The translations under genes were made by a program, and so were the position numbers. 64,000 bases of DNA from Demequina lutea (GTDB lineage: Bacteria > Actinomycetota > Actinomycetes > Actinomycetales > Demequinaceae). A model generated the notes under the pieces. That model saw nothing but the letters and a program-made list of their open reading frames with translations, did not search any database and was not told the DNA's origin. Of the stretch, positions 38,001-48,447 are shown piece after piece. Positions within the stretch are counted from its first letter, which is position 1; each line of letters opens with the position of its first letter. The stretch spans positions 2,728,001 through 2,792,000 of the forward strand of contig NZ_JACBZO010000001.1 of NCBI RefSeq assembly GCF_013409005.1, read 5' to 3'.

Positions 38001-38426
38001 GTGCGTGCCGTACTCCAGCGCGCATCGAGCGCGTCGGTCATTGTCGATGGGGTGGAGGTCGCCTCGTTTGACCGCCAGGGCATCGTCGCCCTGGTAGGCG
38101 TCACTCACGACGACGGCCCAGCCGAAGTCGCGCTGATCGCCCGCAAGATCCACGACCTTCGCATTCTCGATGGCGAGGCATCGGCCCTCGAGGCGGGCGC
38201 GCCCATCATCGTCGTCAGCCAGTTCACGCTCTACGCGGACACGCGCAAGGGCCGTCGCCCCACGTGGAACCAGGCCGCGCCTGGACCCGTGGCCGAGCCG
38301 CTGGTCGATGCCGTCGTGGCCGCCCTCCGGGAGGCCGGACTTACCGTCGGGACGGGCGTCTTTGGTGCCGACATGGCGGTGAGTCTCACCAACGATGGGC
38401 CGATGACGATCCTCCTGGAGACGTAG
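38001..38426 (+). CDS. dtd: D-aminoacyl-tRNA deacylase
   Basis: The protein has 141 residues. It frees tRNA from D-amino acids and glycyl-tRNA-Ala. Hallmark motifs are [10 protein letters not shown] and NDGPMTI (the Gly-cisPro motif). The GTG start lies 3 bp after the DUF2516 stop, so it is probably cotranscribed. Confidence 0.94.
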   Translation: MRAVLQRASSASVIVDGVEVASFDRQGIVALVGVTHDDGPAEVALIARKIHDLRILDGEASALEAGAPIIVVSQFTLYADTRKGRRPTWNQAAPGPVAEPLVDAVVAALREAGLTVGTGVFGADMAVSLTNDGPMTILLET

Positions 38427-38559
38427 CTCGAGGCCTTCCGGCATATTTCGGCTTGGTCACACTTCTCACGCCCAACGCGAACATGGCAATGGTAATGGGG
38501 GGTGCGTGGTTAGCCTGGGAGCACGCCAAGCGTCCCCATGCATGGCCAAGGAGGTCACG

Positions 38560-41133
38560 ATGTTCGAACGGTTCACAGACCGCGCTCGCCGCGTAGTGGT
38601 GCTTGCCCAAGAAGAGGCACGCATGCTCAACCACAACTACATCGGCACCGAGCACATTCTCCTCGGCCTGGTGCGCGAGGGCGAAGGCGTCGCCGCCAAG
38701 GCCCTCGAGGCCATGGATATCTCGCTCAACGGCGTCCGCGAGCAGGTGCAGGAGATCATCGGCGAGGGCTCACACGCCCCGTCCGGCCACATCCCCTTTA
38801 CGCCGCGCGCCAAGAAGGTTCTCGAGCTGTCCCTGCGCGAGGCACTGCAGCTTGGCCACAACTACATCGGCACCGAGCACATCCTGCTCGGCCTGATCCG
38901 CGAGGGCGAGGGCGTCGCCGCCCAGGTGCTCGGCAAGCTGGGCGCCGACCTTGGCGGAGTGCGCCAACAGGTCATCCAGTTGCTCTCTGGCTACGAAGGC
39001 AAGGACACCCCGAACGCCCAGGGCACAGCTTCGGGCGGCCCTCAAGAGGGCACCCCCGCAGGCTCGACCGTGCTCGACCAGTTCGGCCGTAACTACACGC
39101 AGGCAGCGCGCGAGGGCAAGCTCGACCCCGTCATCGGCCGCGAGCTCATCATGGAGCGCGTGATGCAGGTGCTGTCGCGTCGCACCAAGAACAACCCGGT
39201 GCTGATCGGCGAGCCCGGCGTCGGCAAGACCGCCGTCGTCGAGGGCCTCGCCCAGGCGATCGTGCGCGGAGACGTGCCCGAGACGCTCAAGGACAAGCAC
39301 CTCTACACGCTCGACCTCGGCTCACTCGTCGCTGGCTCGCGCTACCGCGGTGACTTCGAGGAGCGCCTCAAGAAGGTACTCAAGGAGATCCGCACCCGCG
39401 GCGACATCATCCTGTTCATCGACGAGATCCACACCCTCGTGGGTGCGGGCGCCGCCGAGGGCGCGATCGACGCCGCCTCGATCCTCAAGCCCATGCTGGC
39501 GCGAGGCGAACTGCAGACCATCGGCGCGACGACGCTCGATGAGTACCGCAAGCACGTCGAGAAGGACCCCGCGCTCGAGCGCCGCTTCCAGCCCATCCAG
39601 GTGCCTGAGCCGGAACTCGGTCAGACCATCGAGATCCTCAAGGGCCTGCGCGACCGTTACGAGGCGTTCCACCGTGTCACCATCACGGACGGCGCGATCG
39701 TGGCCGCCGCGCAGATGGCCGACCGCTACATCAGCGACCGGTTCCTTCCGGACAAGGCGATCGACCTCATCGATGAGGCTGGCGCGCGCCTGCGCATCCG
39801 CCGCATGACCTCGCCCCCCGAGTTGCGCGACCTTGACGACAAGATCGCCAACGTGCGCCGCGATAAGGAGGGCGCCATCGACGAGCAGGACTTCGAAAAG
39901 GCCGCCTCGCTGCGTGACGTCGAGCGCAAGCTCACGGAGGAGCGCTCCACCAAGGAGCAGGCCTGGAAGTCCGGCGACCTCGACGTCGCCGCCGTGGTTG
40001 ACGAGGACCTCATCGCCGAGGTACTGGCGATGTCGACCGGCGTGCCGGTGGCACGCGTCAGCTCCGACGAGTCAGCGCGACTGCTGTCGATGGAGAAGGA
40101 GCTGCACAAGCGCATCGTGGGCCAAGAGGCCGCGATCAAGGTGCTGTCTCAGGCCATCCGCCGCACGCGTGCAGGCCTCAAGGACCCCAAGCGTCCAGGT
40201 GGTTCGTTCATCTTCGCTGGCCCCACGGGCGTCGGAAAGACCGAGCTTGCCAAGGCTCTTGCCGAGTTCCTGTTCGGCGACGAGAGCGCGCTCATCAGCC
40301 TCGACATGTCCGAGTACGGCGAGAAGCACACCGTGGCCCGCCTGTTCGGTGCGCCTCCTGGTTACGTCGGCTTCGAAGAGGGCGGCCAGCTCACCGAAAA
40401 GGTGCGCCGCAAGCCGTTCTCCGTGGTCCTGTTCGACGAGGTCGAGAAGGCCCACCCCGACATCTTCAACTCGCTTCTCCAGATCCTGGAAGACGGCAAG
40501 TTGACCGATGCTCAGGGCCGCGAGATCAACTTCAAGAACACCGTCATCATCATGACCACCAACCTGGGTGCCGACGCAATCTCGAAGCGTCAGGCGACGG
40601 GATTCTCGATGATCACCGAGGGAAGCCAGTCGTACGACGAGATGGTCAAGCTGGTGAACACGAAGCTGAAGGAGCACTTCAAGCCCGAGTTCCTCAACCG
40701 CGTCGACAACGTCGTGGTGTTCCCGCAGCTCACTCAGGACGAGATCATCCAGATCGTGGACCTCATGGTCGCCCGCCTGGACACCCGCATGAAGGACAAG
40801 GACATGGGCATCGAGCTCACCGACGCGGCCAAGAAGCTGTTGGCCGAGCGCGGCTACGACCCAGTCCTCGGTGCCCGTCCGTTGCGTAGGGCTCTCCAGC
40901 GCGAGATCGAGGACCCGTTGTCCGAGAAGATCCTGTTCGGCGAAGTCACGTCGGGCCAGATCATCCGCGTGGACGCTCAGGGCGAGGGCATCCTCGGCGA
41001 GTTCACGTTCGAGGGTGTCAGCAGGGACGAAACGATGGGCGAGCCGCTCACCAAGGCCCCCGTGCCGGCATCGGCCGACAAGGCCAGCGCCGCGAGCGGT
41101 CCCGCCGACGAGGTCGCCTCGACCGAGTCCTAG
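38560..41133 (+). CDS. clpC: ATP-dependent Clp protease ATP-binding subunit ClpC
   Basis: The protein has 857 residues. It unfolds substrates for ClpP. Two Clp-N repeats (1-~145) come first, then AAA-1 with Walker A GEPGVGKT, a UVR-containing middle domain, and AAA-2 with Walker [10 protein letters not shown] and Walker [12 protein letters not shown]. An acidic/Ala tail of ~40 residues follows. The ATG at 38560 has AAGGAGG 6 nt upstream; the in-frame start at 38506 is rejected. TTAGCC/TAGCCT upstream (38512-38517) is a possible -10. Confidence 0.97.
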   Translation: MFERFTDRARRVVVLAQEEARMLNHNYIGTEHILLGLVREGEGVAAKALEAMDISLNGVREQVQEIIGEGSHAPSGHIPFTPRAKKVLELSLREALQLGHNYIGTEHILLGLIREGEGVAAQVLGKLGADLGGVRQQVIQLLSGYEGKDTPNAQGTASGGPQEGTPAGSTVLDQFGRNYTQAAREGKLDPVIGRELIMERVMQVLSRRTKNNPVLIGEPGVGKTAVVEGLAQAIVRGDVPETLKDKHLYTLDLGSLVAGSRYRGDFEERLKKVLKEIRTRGDIILFIDEIHTLVGAGAAEGAIDAASILKPMLARGELQTIGATTLDEYRKHVEKDPALERRFQPIQVPEPELGQTIEILKGLRDRYEAFHRVTITDGAIVAAAQMADRYISDRFLPDKAIDLIDEAGARLRIRRMTSPPELRDLDDKIANVRRDKEGAIDEQDFEKAASLRDVERKLTEERSTKEQAWKSGDLDVAAVVDEDLIAEVLAMSTGVPVARVSSDESARLLSMEKELHKRIVGQEAAIKVLSQAIRRTRAGLKDPKRPGGSFIFAGPTGVGKTELAKALAEFLFGDESALISLDMSEYGEKHTVARLFGAPPGYVGFEEGGQLTEKVRRKPFSVVLFDEVEKAHPDIFNSLLQILEDGKLTDAQGREINFKNTVIIMTTNLGADAISKRQATGFSMITEGSQSYDEMVKLVNTKLKEHFKPEFLNRVDNVVVFPQLTQDEIIQIVDLMVARLDTRMKDKDMGIELTDAAKKLLAERGYDPVLGARPLRRALQREIEDPLSEKILFGEVTSGQIIRVDAQGEGILGEFTFEGVSRDETMGEPLTKAPVPASADKASAASGPADEVASTES

Positions 41134-41148
41134 AACACCCGCAACGCG

Positions 41149-41187
41149 AGAAGGCCCCGGCTCCCCATCAGGGGGCCGGGGCCTTCT
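41149..41187 (+). terminator. Rho-independent-type terminator of clpC
   Basis: AGAAGGCCCCGG (41149-41160) pairs perfectly with CCGGGGCCTTCT (41176-41187), with a 15-nt loop, 15 nt after the clpC stop. Confidence 0.88.
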
Positions 41188-41205
41188 GCGCGCACGGCTC
41201 CACGG

Positions 41206-41343
41206 CTAGCCGCCGAAAGGGGCCAACCAAATGCGGCCACTGGCCACGATCAGCGCCAGCACACCCAGAACGATCGCGGGCATCGAGCCCTTCAGTCCCT
41301 CGCCGTCCATGACGGGGCGCCTCAGCGCAGGCTCTGAGAACAC
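41206..41343 (-). CDS. Possible 45-residue single-pass membrane peptide
   Basis: From a GTG at 41343 the frame reads VFSEPALRRPVMDGEGLKGS and then a hydrophobic segment MPAIVLGVLALIVASGRIW, ending LAPFGG. An ATG at 41310 would give 34 residues. It is divergent from the aldo/keto reductase, and its 3' side faces the clpC terminator. Coding potential rests on the conserved-looking membrane segment only. Confidence 0.4.
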   Translation of the reverse strand: MFSEPALRRPVMDGEGLKGSMPAIVLGVLALIVASGRIWLAPFGG

Positions 41344-41348
41344 GGCGA

Positions 41349-41354
41349 TAGGCT
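41349..41354 (+). promoter_or_regulatory. -10 element, leaderless start of the aldo/keto reductase
   Basis: TAGGCT lies 6 nt before ATG 41361, the same pattern as at dnaX and DUF4177. Confidence 0.5.
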
Positions 41355-41360
41355 CGCAGC

Positions 41361-42380
41361 ATGAGCATTCACTCCCCACATGTCGCTGCCGAGGACCGAT
41401 ACGACTCCATGACCTATCGCCGATGCGGGCGATCAGGCATCCACCTTCCAGGCGTCTCGCTTGGCCTCTGGCAGAACTTCGGCGATGCCACTCCGCTCGA
41501 ACGCCAGCGCGACATCATCCTCGCCGCCTTCGACATGGGTATCACCCACTACGACTTGGCCAACAACTACGGCCCGCCTCCGGGTGCCGCCGAGCGCAAC
41601 TTTGGCGCCATCTTCGCACGCGACCTGGGGCCCTACCGCGACGAGATCCTGATCTCCTCCAAGGCCGGTTACGGCATGTGGCCGGGCCCTTATGGCGACT
41701 TCGGCTCACGGAAGTACCTGGTCAGTTCGATCGACCAGTCGCTGCAGCGCATGGGCCTCGAGTACGTGGACATCTTCTACCACCACCGTCCGGACCCCGA
41801 GACGCCCCTCGAAGAGACGATGGGCGCGCTCGATCACATCGTGCGTTCCGGCAAGGCCCTCTACGCGGGCGTCAGCAACTACGACGCGGCCAACACCGAG
41901 GAGGCCATCCGCATCCTGCAGGGCCTCGGCACGCCCATGCTGATTCACCAGCCGCGCTACAGCATGTTCGACCGGCGCCCCGAAGAGGCCCTGTTCGACG
42001 TGATCGGGGAGGCGGGGGTCGGCTCGATCGTGTTCTCCCCGCTCGCGCAGGGACTGCTCACCAACCGCTACCTCAAGGGCATCCCGGCCGGATCGCGCAT
42101 CACGCACTCCCAGTTCCTCAACGAGGGCCAGGCCCAGAACACGGTCTACCTCGAGCGCGCGAGCGCCCTGAACGACATCGCAGCCAAGCGCGGCCAGTCG
42201 CTCGCCCAGATGGCGATCCAATGGGTACTGCGCGACGACCGGGTCACGTCGGCGCTCGTGGGCGCATCGTCCGTGGAGCAGTTGCGCGACAACGTCGCCG
42301 CCCTCAGCTTTGACCCGCTCACCGGCGACGAGATCGCCGCAATCGAGCCCTATGCCGTCCACGGGACTGAATGGTTATAG
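41361..42380 (+). CDS. Aldo/keto reductase (YghZ/GPR-type)
   Basis: The protein has 339 residues and is an NADPH-dependent carbonyl reductase with a TIM barrel. The catalytic tetrad is present: Asp and Tyr in DLANNYG, Lys in ISSKAG, His in FYHHRPD. The opening and the RYSMFDRRPEEALFD segment match the YghZ group that reduces L-glyceraldehyde 3-phosphate and methylglyoxal. A TAGGCT 6 nt before the ATG suggests a leaderless mRNA. Confidence 0.93.
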   Translation: MSIHSPHVAAEDRYDSMTYRRCGRSGIHLPGVSLGLWQNFGDATPLERQRDIILAAFDMGITHYDLANNYGPPPGAAERNFGAIFARDLGPYRDEILISSKAGYGMWPGPYGDFGSRKYLVSSIDQSLQRMGLEYVDIFYHHRPDPETPLEETMGALDHIVRSGKALYAGVSNYDAANTEEAIRILQGLGTPMLIHQPRYSMFDRRPEEALFDVIGEAGVGSIVFSPLAQGLLTNRYLKGIPAGSRITHSQFLNEGQAQNTVYLERASALNDIAAKRGQSLAQMAIQWVLRDDRVTSALVGASSVEQLRDNVAALSFDPLTGDEIAAIEPYAVHGTEWL

Positions 42381-42421
42381 GCGGGGTGGCTCTAGGCGGG
42401 GTGGCTCTCAACGGGATGGCT

Positions 42422-43330
42422 CTAGGCGAGAGCAACCAGCCCGCGCTCCGCGTCCACGAGCGCTACAAGGCCATCTGCCAGGAGCGATTCTAGGCAGCTC
42501 TCAACCTGGCCGGGCTCGACATCGGCGAGTGCCGTGCGCCCCTCGACGATGAGCGGGGCGTCGGCCTCCCGCAGCAAGGCGAGAATCCGGCCCCGCACCT
42601 GGCGGTCGGTGCCGTGCCACGCCTGGGTCCTGCGCGGCGCCTCCTCAAGCCCTTGGCGCCCGCCGGCGAACCACGCGCACGATGACGCGACGGGACACTC
42701 CTCACAGCGCGGGGCGCGGGCGGTACAGATCAGTGCGCCAAGCTCCATCGACGCGGCGGCCCACGCAGCAGCACTCGCGGGATCGAGCGGGGTGACGCGC
42801 TCGGCAAGCTGCCTTTCCCCAGCGCGCACTGAGGTCGCCGGTAGCGGCTCGCCGCCCCACACCCTGGCGAGCACGCGCCGCACATTGGTGTCGAGCACCA
42901 CGGCGCGCTCGCCGAACGCGAAGGCCCGCACGGCCGACGCCGTGTAATCGCCGACGCCGGGAAGCGAGAGCAGGGTATCGGCGTCGGCGGGCACCTCGCC
43001 GCCGTGACGATCGACCAGGACGCGCGCGCACTCCCACAGTCGCTTGGCTCGGCGCGGGTAGCCGAGCCTTCCCCACGCACGCACCGCATCGGCCTGACTG
43101 GCTGCCGCGAGGTGCCCCGGCGTCGGCCATCTCTTCATCCACTCTTCCCACGCCGGCAACACGCGAGCGACGGGCGTCTGCTGCAGCATGACCTCACTCA
43201 CGAGCACTCCCCAGGCCGAGCAGTCCGGCTGACGCCAGGGCAGATCGCGCGCCGACGCTTCAAACCAGCCGAGTACCAGGGCCACTCGACGCGCGTCGAG
43301 GCCGAAAATGTGTTCTTGAGACGTCGGCAT
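42422..43330 (-). CDS. mutY: A/G-specific adenine glycosylase MutY
   Basis: The protein has 302 residues. It removes adenine mispaired with 8-oxoguanine. The catalytic Glu is in SEVMLQQTPV, the helix-hairpin-helix is LPGVGDYTASAVRAFAFG, the catalytic Asp is in VVLDTNVRR, and the [4Fe-4S] motif is CTARAPRCEECPVASSC. The C-terminal NUDIX-like recognition domain is short, as in other actinobacterial MutY. The ATG at 43330 is used; one codon cluster upstream (ATG 43339) has GGAA too close to it. Confidence 0.93.
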   Translation of the reverse strand: MPTSQEHIFGLDARRVALVLGWFEASARDLPWRQPDCSAWGVLVSEVMLQQTPVARVLPAWEEWMKRWPTPGHLAAASQADAVRAWGRLGYPRRAKRLWECARVLVDRHGGEVPADADTLLSLPGVGDYTASAVRAFAFGERAVVLDTNVRRVLARVWGGEPLPATSVRAGERQLAERVTPLDPASAAAWAAASMELGALICTARAPRCEECPVASSCAWFAGGRQGLEEAPRRTQAWHGTDRQVRGRILALLREADAPLIVEGRTALADVEPGQVESCLESLLADGLVALVDAERGLVALA

Positions 43331-43390
43331 GGCTTTCATTGTTCCAGGCCGATCCACGACTACGGTGGGAGCGTCGGAAGGAGTCTGGAC

Positions 43391-44011
43391 ATGGACGGTC
43401 TTCGTGATCCCGTGGGCGGCAAGTCGCCTGAGATTTACTGGCGTCGGCGCATCGTTGCGGCGATCGGTGTGGTGCTTGTCATCGTGGTGATCTATTTCCT
43501 TGCGTCCTCACCGGGCGGAAAGAAGACTGACGTCACGGCATCCGGCTTGACCCCGCCAGTGACAAGCGCAGATCCGAGCGCGAATCCGAGCGCGGATCCC
43601 AGCGCCGCCACCTCGCGCCCGTGCACCTCCGCGGATGTGAAGCTGACGTTGACGCCCAACCCGACGGACTTCGCCGGGGTCGCTCTACCCATGTTCAATG
43701 TCGGGATCAAACAGGCAGGCCCAACGCCCTGTCGCCTTGACACGGCCGCCACTGGCACCGAGCTCAAGATCACGTCCGGAACCGACAGGATCTTTTCATC
43801 CCTCGACTGCCCCACGGACGGGACCATCAACGCCCGCCAGTTCTTGCTCGCTCCCGCTGCCAACGAGACGTTCCAGGTGACCTGGGACCGCAAGAGGACA
43901 GCGCCGCAGTGCACCACAGTAACGGCCGCGCCTGGCGCGGGGACCTACCACGCGGTGCTTACCATCCAGGGGATCGCATCAAACGACGCCACGTTCACGC
44001 TGAGTAACTAG
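43391..44011 (+). CDS. Single-pass membrane protein with Ser/Pro-rich linker
   Basis: The protein has 206 residues. The cytoplasmic head (MDGLRDPVGGKSPEIYWRRR) is followed by a membrane helix (about 21-41), a Ser/Asn/Pro linker and an external beta-rich domain with Cys in RPCTSADVKL and PTPCRLDTAA and in SSLDCPTDG, probably disulfide-linked. AAGGAG lies upstream of ATG 43391. It is divergent from mutY. Function unknown. Confidence 0.75.
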   Translation: MDGLRDPVGGKSPEIYWRRRIVAAIGVVLVIVVIYFLASSPGGKKTDVTASGLTPPVTSADPSANPSADPSAATSRPCTSADVKLTLTPNPTDFAGVALPMFNVGIKQAGPTPCRLDTAATGTELKITSGTDRIFSSLDCPTDGTINARQFLLAPAANETFQVTWDRKRTAPQCTTVTAAPGAGTYHAVLTIQGIASNDATFTLSN

Positions 44012-44031
44012 AACGACGCGAGAGGCGCGAA

Positions 44032-45408
44032 CTACTCGGGCTGGAGCCCTGCCCGCACGGCATCGGCAAGGGTCTCAACCCCGAGGACGGTGACCTTGCC
44101 GCCCGATGCCTCGCGCGCGGCGTCGGCCACACCAGCCGGCACGATCGCGTGCGTGAATCCAAGTCGAGCGGCCTCCGAAAGCCGCGTCCCTATCGCGCTG
44201 ATGGGACGCACCGCTCCCGAGAGCGCCACCTCGCCGATCGCCACAAGCCCCTTGCGCACGGGTCGGTCCGCCCGAGCCGACGCGAGCGCCAGCGCGAGCG
44301 CGAGGTCGGCCGCCGGTTCTGCGACCCGAGCGCCGCCGACGGTCGCCACATAGACATCATCCGCGGCGAGGGCGACGCCTACTCGACGGTGAAGCACGGC
44401 AAGAATCATTGCCACGCGGGCCGAGTCCATTCCGGACGTAGCCCTGCGCGGGTTCGCGAGAGCCGAAGGAGCCACGAGCGCCTGGATCTCCGCGGGGAGC
44501 GCCCGGCGGCCATCGAGGGTGATCGTGGGACACGTGCCCGCAATCGCCTCATCGGTGCGAGTGAGGAACAGGCCCGAGGGATCGGGCACCTCCTCGATGC
44601 CCGCCTCAACCAGTTGGAAGCACCCCACCTCGTCGACGGAACCGAAACGGTTCTTGAGCGCGCGCAACAGCCGCAAGGGCGAATGAGGGTCGCCCTCGAA
44701 CTGACACACGACGTCCACAAGGTGCTCGACGATCCGCGGCCCCGCGACCGAGCCGTCCTTGGTGACGTGGCCCACAAGCACCATCGGTGTTCCCGTGGCC
44801 TTCGCCGCCTGGATCAGCGCACCCGCGACCTCGCGCACCTGAGAGACTCCCCCAGGCGAACCCTCGATCGCTCCCGAGGAGATCGTCTGGATCGAGTCGA
44901 CGACCACAAGGTCGGGGGCCTCGGCGGCGAGGTGGGCGAGCACCACTCCGAGGTCCGTCTCGGCAGCTAGCTTGAGGCGCGGTTCGAGGGCGCCCATGCG
45001 TTCCGCCCGCAAGCGCACCTGACCCGCCGATTCCTCGCCGCTCACGTAGAGGACATTGCGTCCCTCCCGTGCAGCGCGCGCCGCAACCTCGAGCAGCAGG
45101 GTCGACTTGCCCACTCCTGGCTCGCCGGCGAGCAACACTGCGGCGCCCACCACGAGCCCCCCGCCTAGAACTCGATCGAATTCGGCCACATGAGTGGGGT
45201 GGCGCGTCGATTCCGAGACCGGGATATCGCCGATGGGCCTCGCGGGGGTTGTCACCGCGCTCGCCTTGGTCGCAGGTCCGGATGCGGCCCCCACCTCGAC
45301 GACAGTTCCCCACGCTTGGCATTCCCCGCAACGCCCGACCCACTTGACGGCAGTCCACCCGCACTCACTGCAGCGGTAGCCGGTCGGAGCCTTCTTGGTG
45401 ATCGCCAT
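44032..45408 (-). CDS. radA: DNA repair protein RadA
   Basis: The protein has 458 residues. It is a branch-migration helicase in recombination. The C4 zinc finger is CSECGWTAVKWVGRCGEC, the RecA-like core has GEPGVGKST and VVDSIQT, the KNRFG motif is present in RALKNRFGSVDE, and the Lon-like C-terminal domain follows. The ATG at 45408 has TACGGT 6 nt upstream, predicting a leaderless transcript; the in-frame start at 45429 is rejected. Confidence 0.95.
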   Translation of the reverse strand: MAITKKAPTGYRCSECGWTAVKWVGRCGECQAWGTVVEVGAASGPATKASAVTTPARPIGDIPVSESTRHPTHVAEFDRVLGGGLVVGAAVLLAGEPGVGKSTLLLEVAARAAREGRNVLYVSGEESAGQVRLRAERMGALEPRLKLAAETDLGVVLAHLAAEAPDLVVVDSIQTISSGAIEGSPGGVSQVREVAGALIQAAKATGTPMVLVGHVTKDGSVAGPRIVEHLVDVVCQFEGDPHSPLRLLRALKNRFGSVDEVGCFQLVEAGIEEVPDPSGLFLTRTDEAIAGTCPTITLDGRRALPAEIQALVAPSALANPRRATSGMDSARVAMILAVLHRRVGVALAADDVYVATVGGARVAEPAADLALALALASARADRPVRKGLVAIGEVALSGAVRPISAIGTRLSEAARLGFTHAIVPAGVADAAREASGGKVTVLGVETLADAVRAGLQPE

Positions 45409-45414
45409 TGGGCC

Positions 45415-45420
45415 ACCGTA
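45415..45420 (-). promoter_or_regulatory. -10 element, leaderless start of radA
   Basis: On the minus strand TACGGT is followed by 6 nt and the ATG at 45408. Confidence 0.5.
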
Positions 45421-45477
45421 GCGCCGCAATCTGACACGCGCGGCGCGCAGCCCCGAGCGCAGACCGACTCCAGGACA

Positions 45478-45483
45478 TAACCT
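45478..45483 (+). promoter_or_regulatory. -10 element, leaderless start of the Pro-rich membrane protein
   Basis: TAACCT lies 6 nt before ATG 45490, back to back with the radA promoter. Confidence 0.45.
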
Positions 45484-45489
45484 TGCACC

Positions 45490-48444
45490 ATGGCCAGTGA
45501 CGAACAGAAATCACCATGGTTCCCCATCCAGCCGGAGGGGCAACCGCTCGACGACGCCCCAGCCGCCGTGGACGCGACCGCCGAGCCTGCCCCACCAGCG
45601 GCGCCCGCCACCACACCTCCTGCCGCCATGCCCTCTTTCGATGATGTTGTGGCGCCCGAGCGGGCAGCGTCTGCCGGAGCGCCCGAAAGTGCGCGCCCGT
45701 TCGATCTCACTCCGTCGCGGCCTTCCATGACGCGACCCGCGACGGCCCCCATCCCCAACGTCACCCGGCAGGATCCGAGCCCGCAGGGTCTGAGCCAACA
45801 GCCCCCTGCTCTCAGCCCCTACCTCAGCGCCGGCAGGCCGAGCATTCCCCAAGGCCCCTACGAACCGCCCACATCGGGCGCCTTTCAGGCCACCCCGCCT
45901 GAGCGGACACCCGTCCCGGATGCCTACCAACCGCCCGCCGCGCCCGCACCCGCAGCCGCCGCGGATGCCTACCAGCCGTCCGCCGCGCCCGCACCCGCCG
46001 CGTTCGCCAACCCCTACGCACAGCCGTCCGCCGCGCCCGCACCGACATACAGCGCCGACGAGGCCTGGCGCCCTGACCGTCGCGCAGGGTTCCCCGCAAC
46101 CGGACCGATTGCGACTCCACCAACTTCCACTGGACCCATCGAACAGCCGAGCCCTGCCGTGTTGGACATGCCAAAGGCTGAGGCGCAACCGCCTATTCCT
46201 TACGCACCGTGGACGGGCGCGATCCCGCAGGTAGAGCTTCCGGTCCCCGCCACCACACCGACTCCGACTCCGACTGCAACGCCAACGCCAACGCCAACGC
46301 CAACGCCAACGGTGGAAGCCGAGCCGGAACCCACTCCCACTCCCACATTCGCGCAGGAGCCCCTGCCCGCCCAGGAATTGGACGCCCCGATGCTGGTAGG
46401 CGGCCTCGTGCCGACGCCCGTTGAGGCAGAGGAGGCCGATATTGTCGCGCCAGTCCTGCCTCCTGACGCTACGGAGATCCAACCTCGAGGCGCCGACCCT
46501 TTGCTCTCATTCGGCGCCCCCGCGACCGCCGAGACTCGCACCCCTGCCGAACCGCAGGGCTCAACCCAGGAGTACATTCCGGACGCCGCCGATCCAGTGA
46601 GGCGACTCGGAGAATCGGCACTCTCAACCGCGAGCCTCGAAGCTGCGGGCGCCCCCACTCCACGACAAGGCGTCCCCCTCAGCGGTGGAGACCGCGGCGC
46701 TGTGCCTTCGTTTGGCGAGGAAGAGCCGTTCGTTCCCAGGTTTGAACCCTTTGGCGGTGCCGCCCCCGCGCCGTTGCCCACCGTGAGTTTCACGACCCCC
46801 AGCCCGGCAACGCGGCCCCAGTCGCCGCTCGCCGACATCGCGATTCCCGAGTCCGACGGACCCGCCTACGCGCCCAAGGAGGAGTTCCTCGACACGGAAT
46901 TTCCTTACAAAGTCGGCAAGGACAAGGACGCCCACACGACGACGGCCGCACCCGCAACCGCACCGGTACGTCCATGGGCGGCGGTCGATCCAACTGAGTT
47001 CGAATTCGTCGACGGCGAGCCGCTCAGTGTCGAGGTCGGCACGTTCGGCTCCGAGGCACTCGATCCCGTCGACGGCCTCGACGATGGTGCGCCCGGGAAC
47101 CCCCTCACACCAACGGCGCCTTCGTGGGAAGGCATCATGGGGGGCGAGACCGTGACCCCTCAGGCTCCCGCGCCGCACGACGTTCCGGTCACTGTTCAGC
47201 CCGGTAGCTTCCCTCCCGTCGCCGATGTGGCGGCCGAGCCTGCGGGCAGCGAGGCCGCTGTGGCGGACGACGACCTTGCACCGGATCCGACCGGGCCGTC
47301 CACGGAAACCGAAGCCGCCTCCACTGAACCGCTGGCACCAGCTTTCGCAAGCCCGGCGGCAACACCGCCTGCAACACCGCCTGCAACCCCGGCAACCCCC
47401 CCGGCAACCCCCGCGGCAACCCCCGCGGCAACCCCGGAGACTCCCGCCGCGCCCGTCACGCCCGTCACCCCCGTCACCCCCGTCGCGTCCTTCTTCGCGG
47501 CAACGGCAGCGCGCAGCGCCCATCGCGCTGACAACGCCGAGACCGCCGCGCTCGCGACTCCGTCGGTCGACCCCGTTCCCGTCGAGGCATCGGCACCCGC
47601 GTCCGTTCCCGTCGAGGCATCGGCACCCGCGTCCATCCCCAACGAACCCCTTCGCTTGGAGCCGGTCCGCACCACGGCAACGGCGTACACGCCGTCAACT
47701 GGCGCATGGTCGCGGCCCGTGTTCGCACCTGCCGATGCCGTTACACAGGTGGACGGCATGGCGCGAGTTGCAGACACCACCGAACTGAAGGCGACCGACA
47801 CGGTGACACCCGCCGGATCGTCAACGGAAGCGACGGCAACAGGCCACAACCCGGAGGAAGCCGTCAAGACCCGGAAGGCGCACACACGCAGACGACTGGT
47901 GGTGTGGATCGTCCTCGGTGCCCTGGTCGCTGGCGCGGCCGTCTTCCTGGCATACCGGCTCTACTTCATGCCCGACCCCGTCATCTTGCCGACTCCGACC
48001 GCCACGGCTGAGGCTCCGGCCCCCACCGCAAAGCCGATAGCGATCACGAACGCGAGCGCTTTTGCTACCGCAATGCCCACCGTCGTGGGCACCGACGTGT
48101 TGATCGACTACACGGTCACCGACACCGTCGGAGACTCGACGATGCCCGCGCGAACCGCTGAACAGGTCACCTTGGACTACGGCCCTGGCTCGTCGTCGAC
48201 GGTCTTCACCGTCGAGGCGTACCAGCACTACAACCAGACCGATGCCCAAACCGCGTACGACTCGTACGCGAAGGGCGCGACCGACGTCAAGGACGTCGTA
48301 GTCAACGGCACGACCGTCGGCAAGCGCGCATTCTCGACGACAGGGTCCAAAGGCACGGTGGTGTGGCGCAACGGCACTGCCGTCTTTGACCTGACCGGTC
48401 CCGCCAGCGACGTTCTTGGTTTCTTCGAGCACTTCGGCGTCTAA
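45490..48444 (+). CDS. Very large Pro/Ala/Thr-rich single-pass membrane protein
   Basis: The protein has 984 residues. The first ~790 are disordered and rich in Pro, Ala, Thr and Glu, with runs such as TPTPTATPTPTPTPTPTVE and PAATPPATPPATPATPPAT. A basic patch and one membrane helix follow (about 800-825, VVWIVLGALVAGAAVFLAYR), then a ~130-residue external domain beginning PDPVILPTPTATAE with a compact beta-type fold. The long cytoplasmic tail is unusual; it may be a scaffold or signalling anchor. No enzyme motif is seen. The next gene (TetR) begins 3 bp after its stop. Confidence 0.75.
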   Translation: MASDEQKSPWFPIQPEGQPLDDAPAAVDATAEPAPPAAPATTPPAAMPSFDDVVAPERAASAGAPESARPFDLTPSRPSMTRPATAPIPNVTRQDPSPQGLSQQPPALSPYLSAGRPSIPQGPYEPPTSGAFQATPPERTPVPDAYQPPAAPAPAAAADAYQPSAAPAPAAFANPYAQPSAAPAPTYSADEAWRPDRRAGFPATGPIATPPTSTGPIEQPSPAVLDMPKAEAQPPIPYAPWTGAIPQVELPVPATTPTPTPTATPTPTPTPTPTVEAEPEPTPTPTFAQEPLPAQELDAPMLVGGLVPTPVEAEEADIVAPVLPPDATEIQPRGADPLLSFGAPATAETRTPAEPQGSTQEYIPDAADPVRRLGESALSTASLEAAGAPTPRQGVPLSGGDRGAVPSFGEEEPFVPRFEPFGGAAPAPLPTVSFTTPSPATRPQSPLADIAIPESDGPAYAPKEEFLDTEFPYKVGKDKDAHTTTAAPATAPVRPWAAVDPTEFEFVDGEPLSVEVGTFGSEALDPVDGLDDGAPGNPLTPTAPSWEGIMGGETVTPQAPAPHDVPVTVQPGSFPPVADVAAEPAGSEAAVADDDLAPDPTGPSTETEAASTEPLAPAFASPAATPPATPPATPATPPATPAATPAATPETPAAPVTPVTPVTPVASFFAATAARSAHRADNAETAALATPSVDPVPVEASAPASVPVEASAPASIPNEPLRLEPVRTTATAYTPSTGAWSRPVFAPADAVTQVDGMARVADTTELKATDTVTPAGSSTEATATGHNPEEAVKTRKAHTRRRLVVWIVLGALVAGAAVFLAYRLYFMPDPVILPTPTATAEAPAPTAKPIAITNASAFATAMPTVVGTDVLIDYTVTDTVGDSTMPARTAEQVTLDYGPGSSSTVFTVEAYQHYNQTDAQTAYDSYAKGATDVKDVVVNGTTVGKRAFSTTGSKGTVVWRNGTAVFDLTGPASDVLGFFEHFGV

Positions 48445-48447
48445 CTG

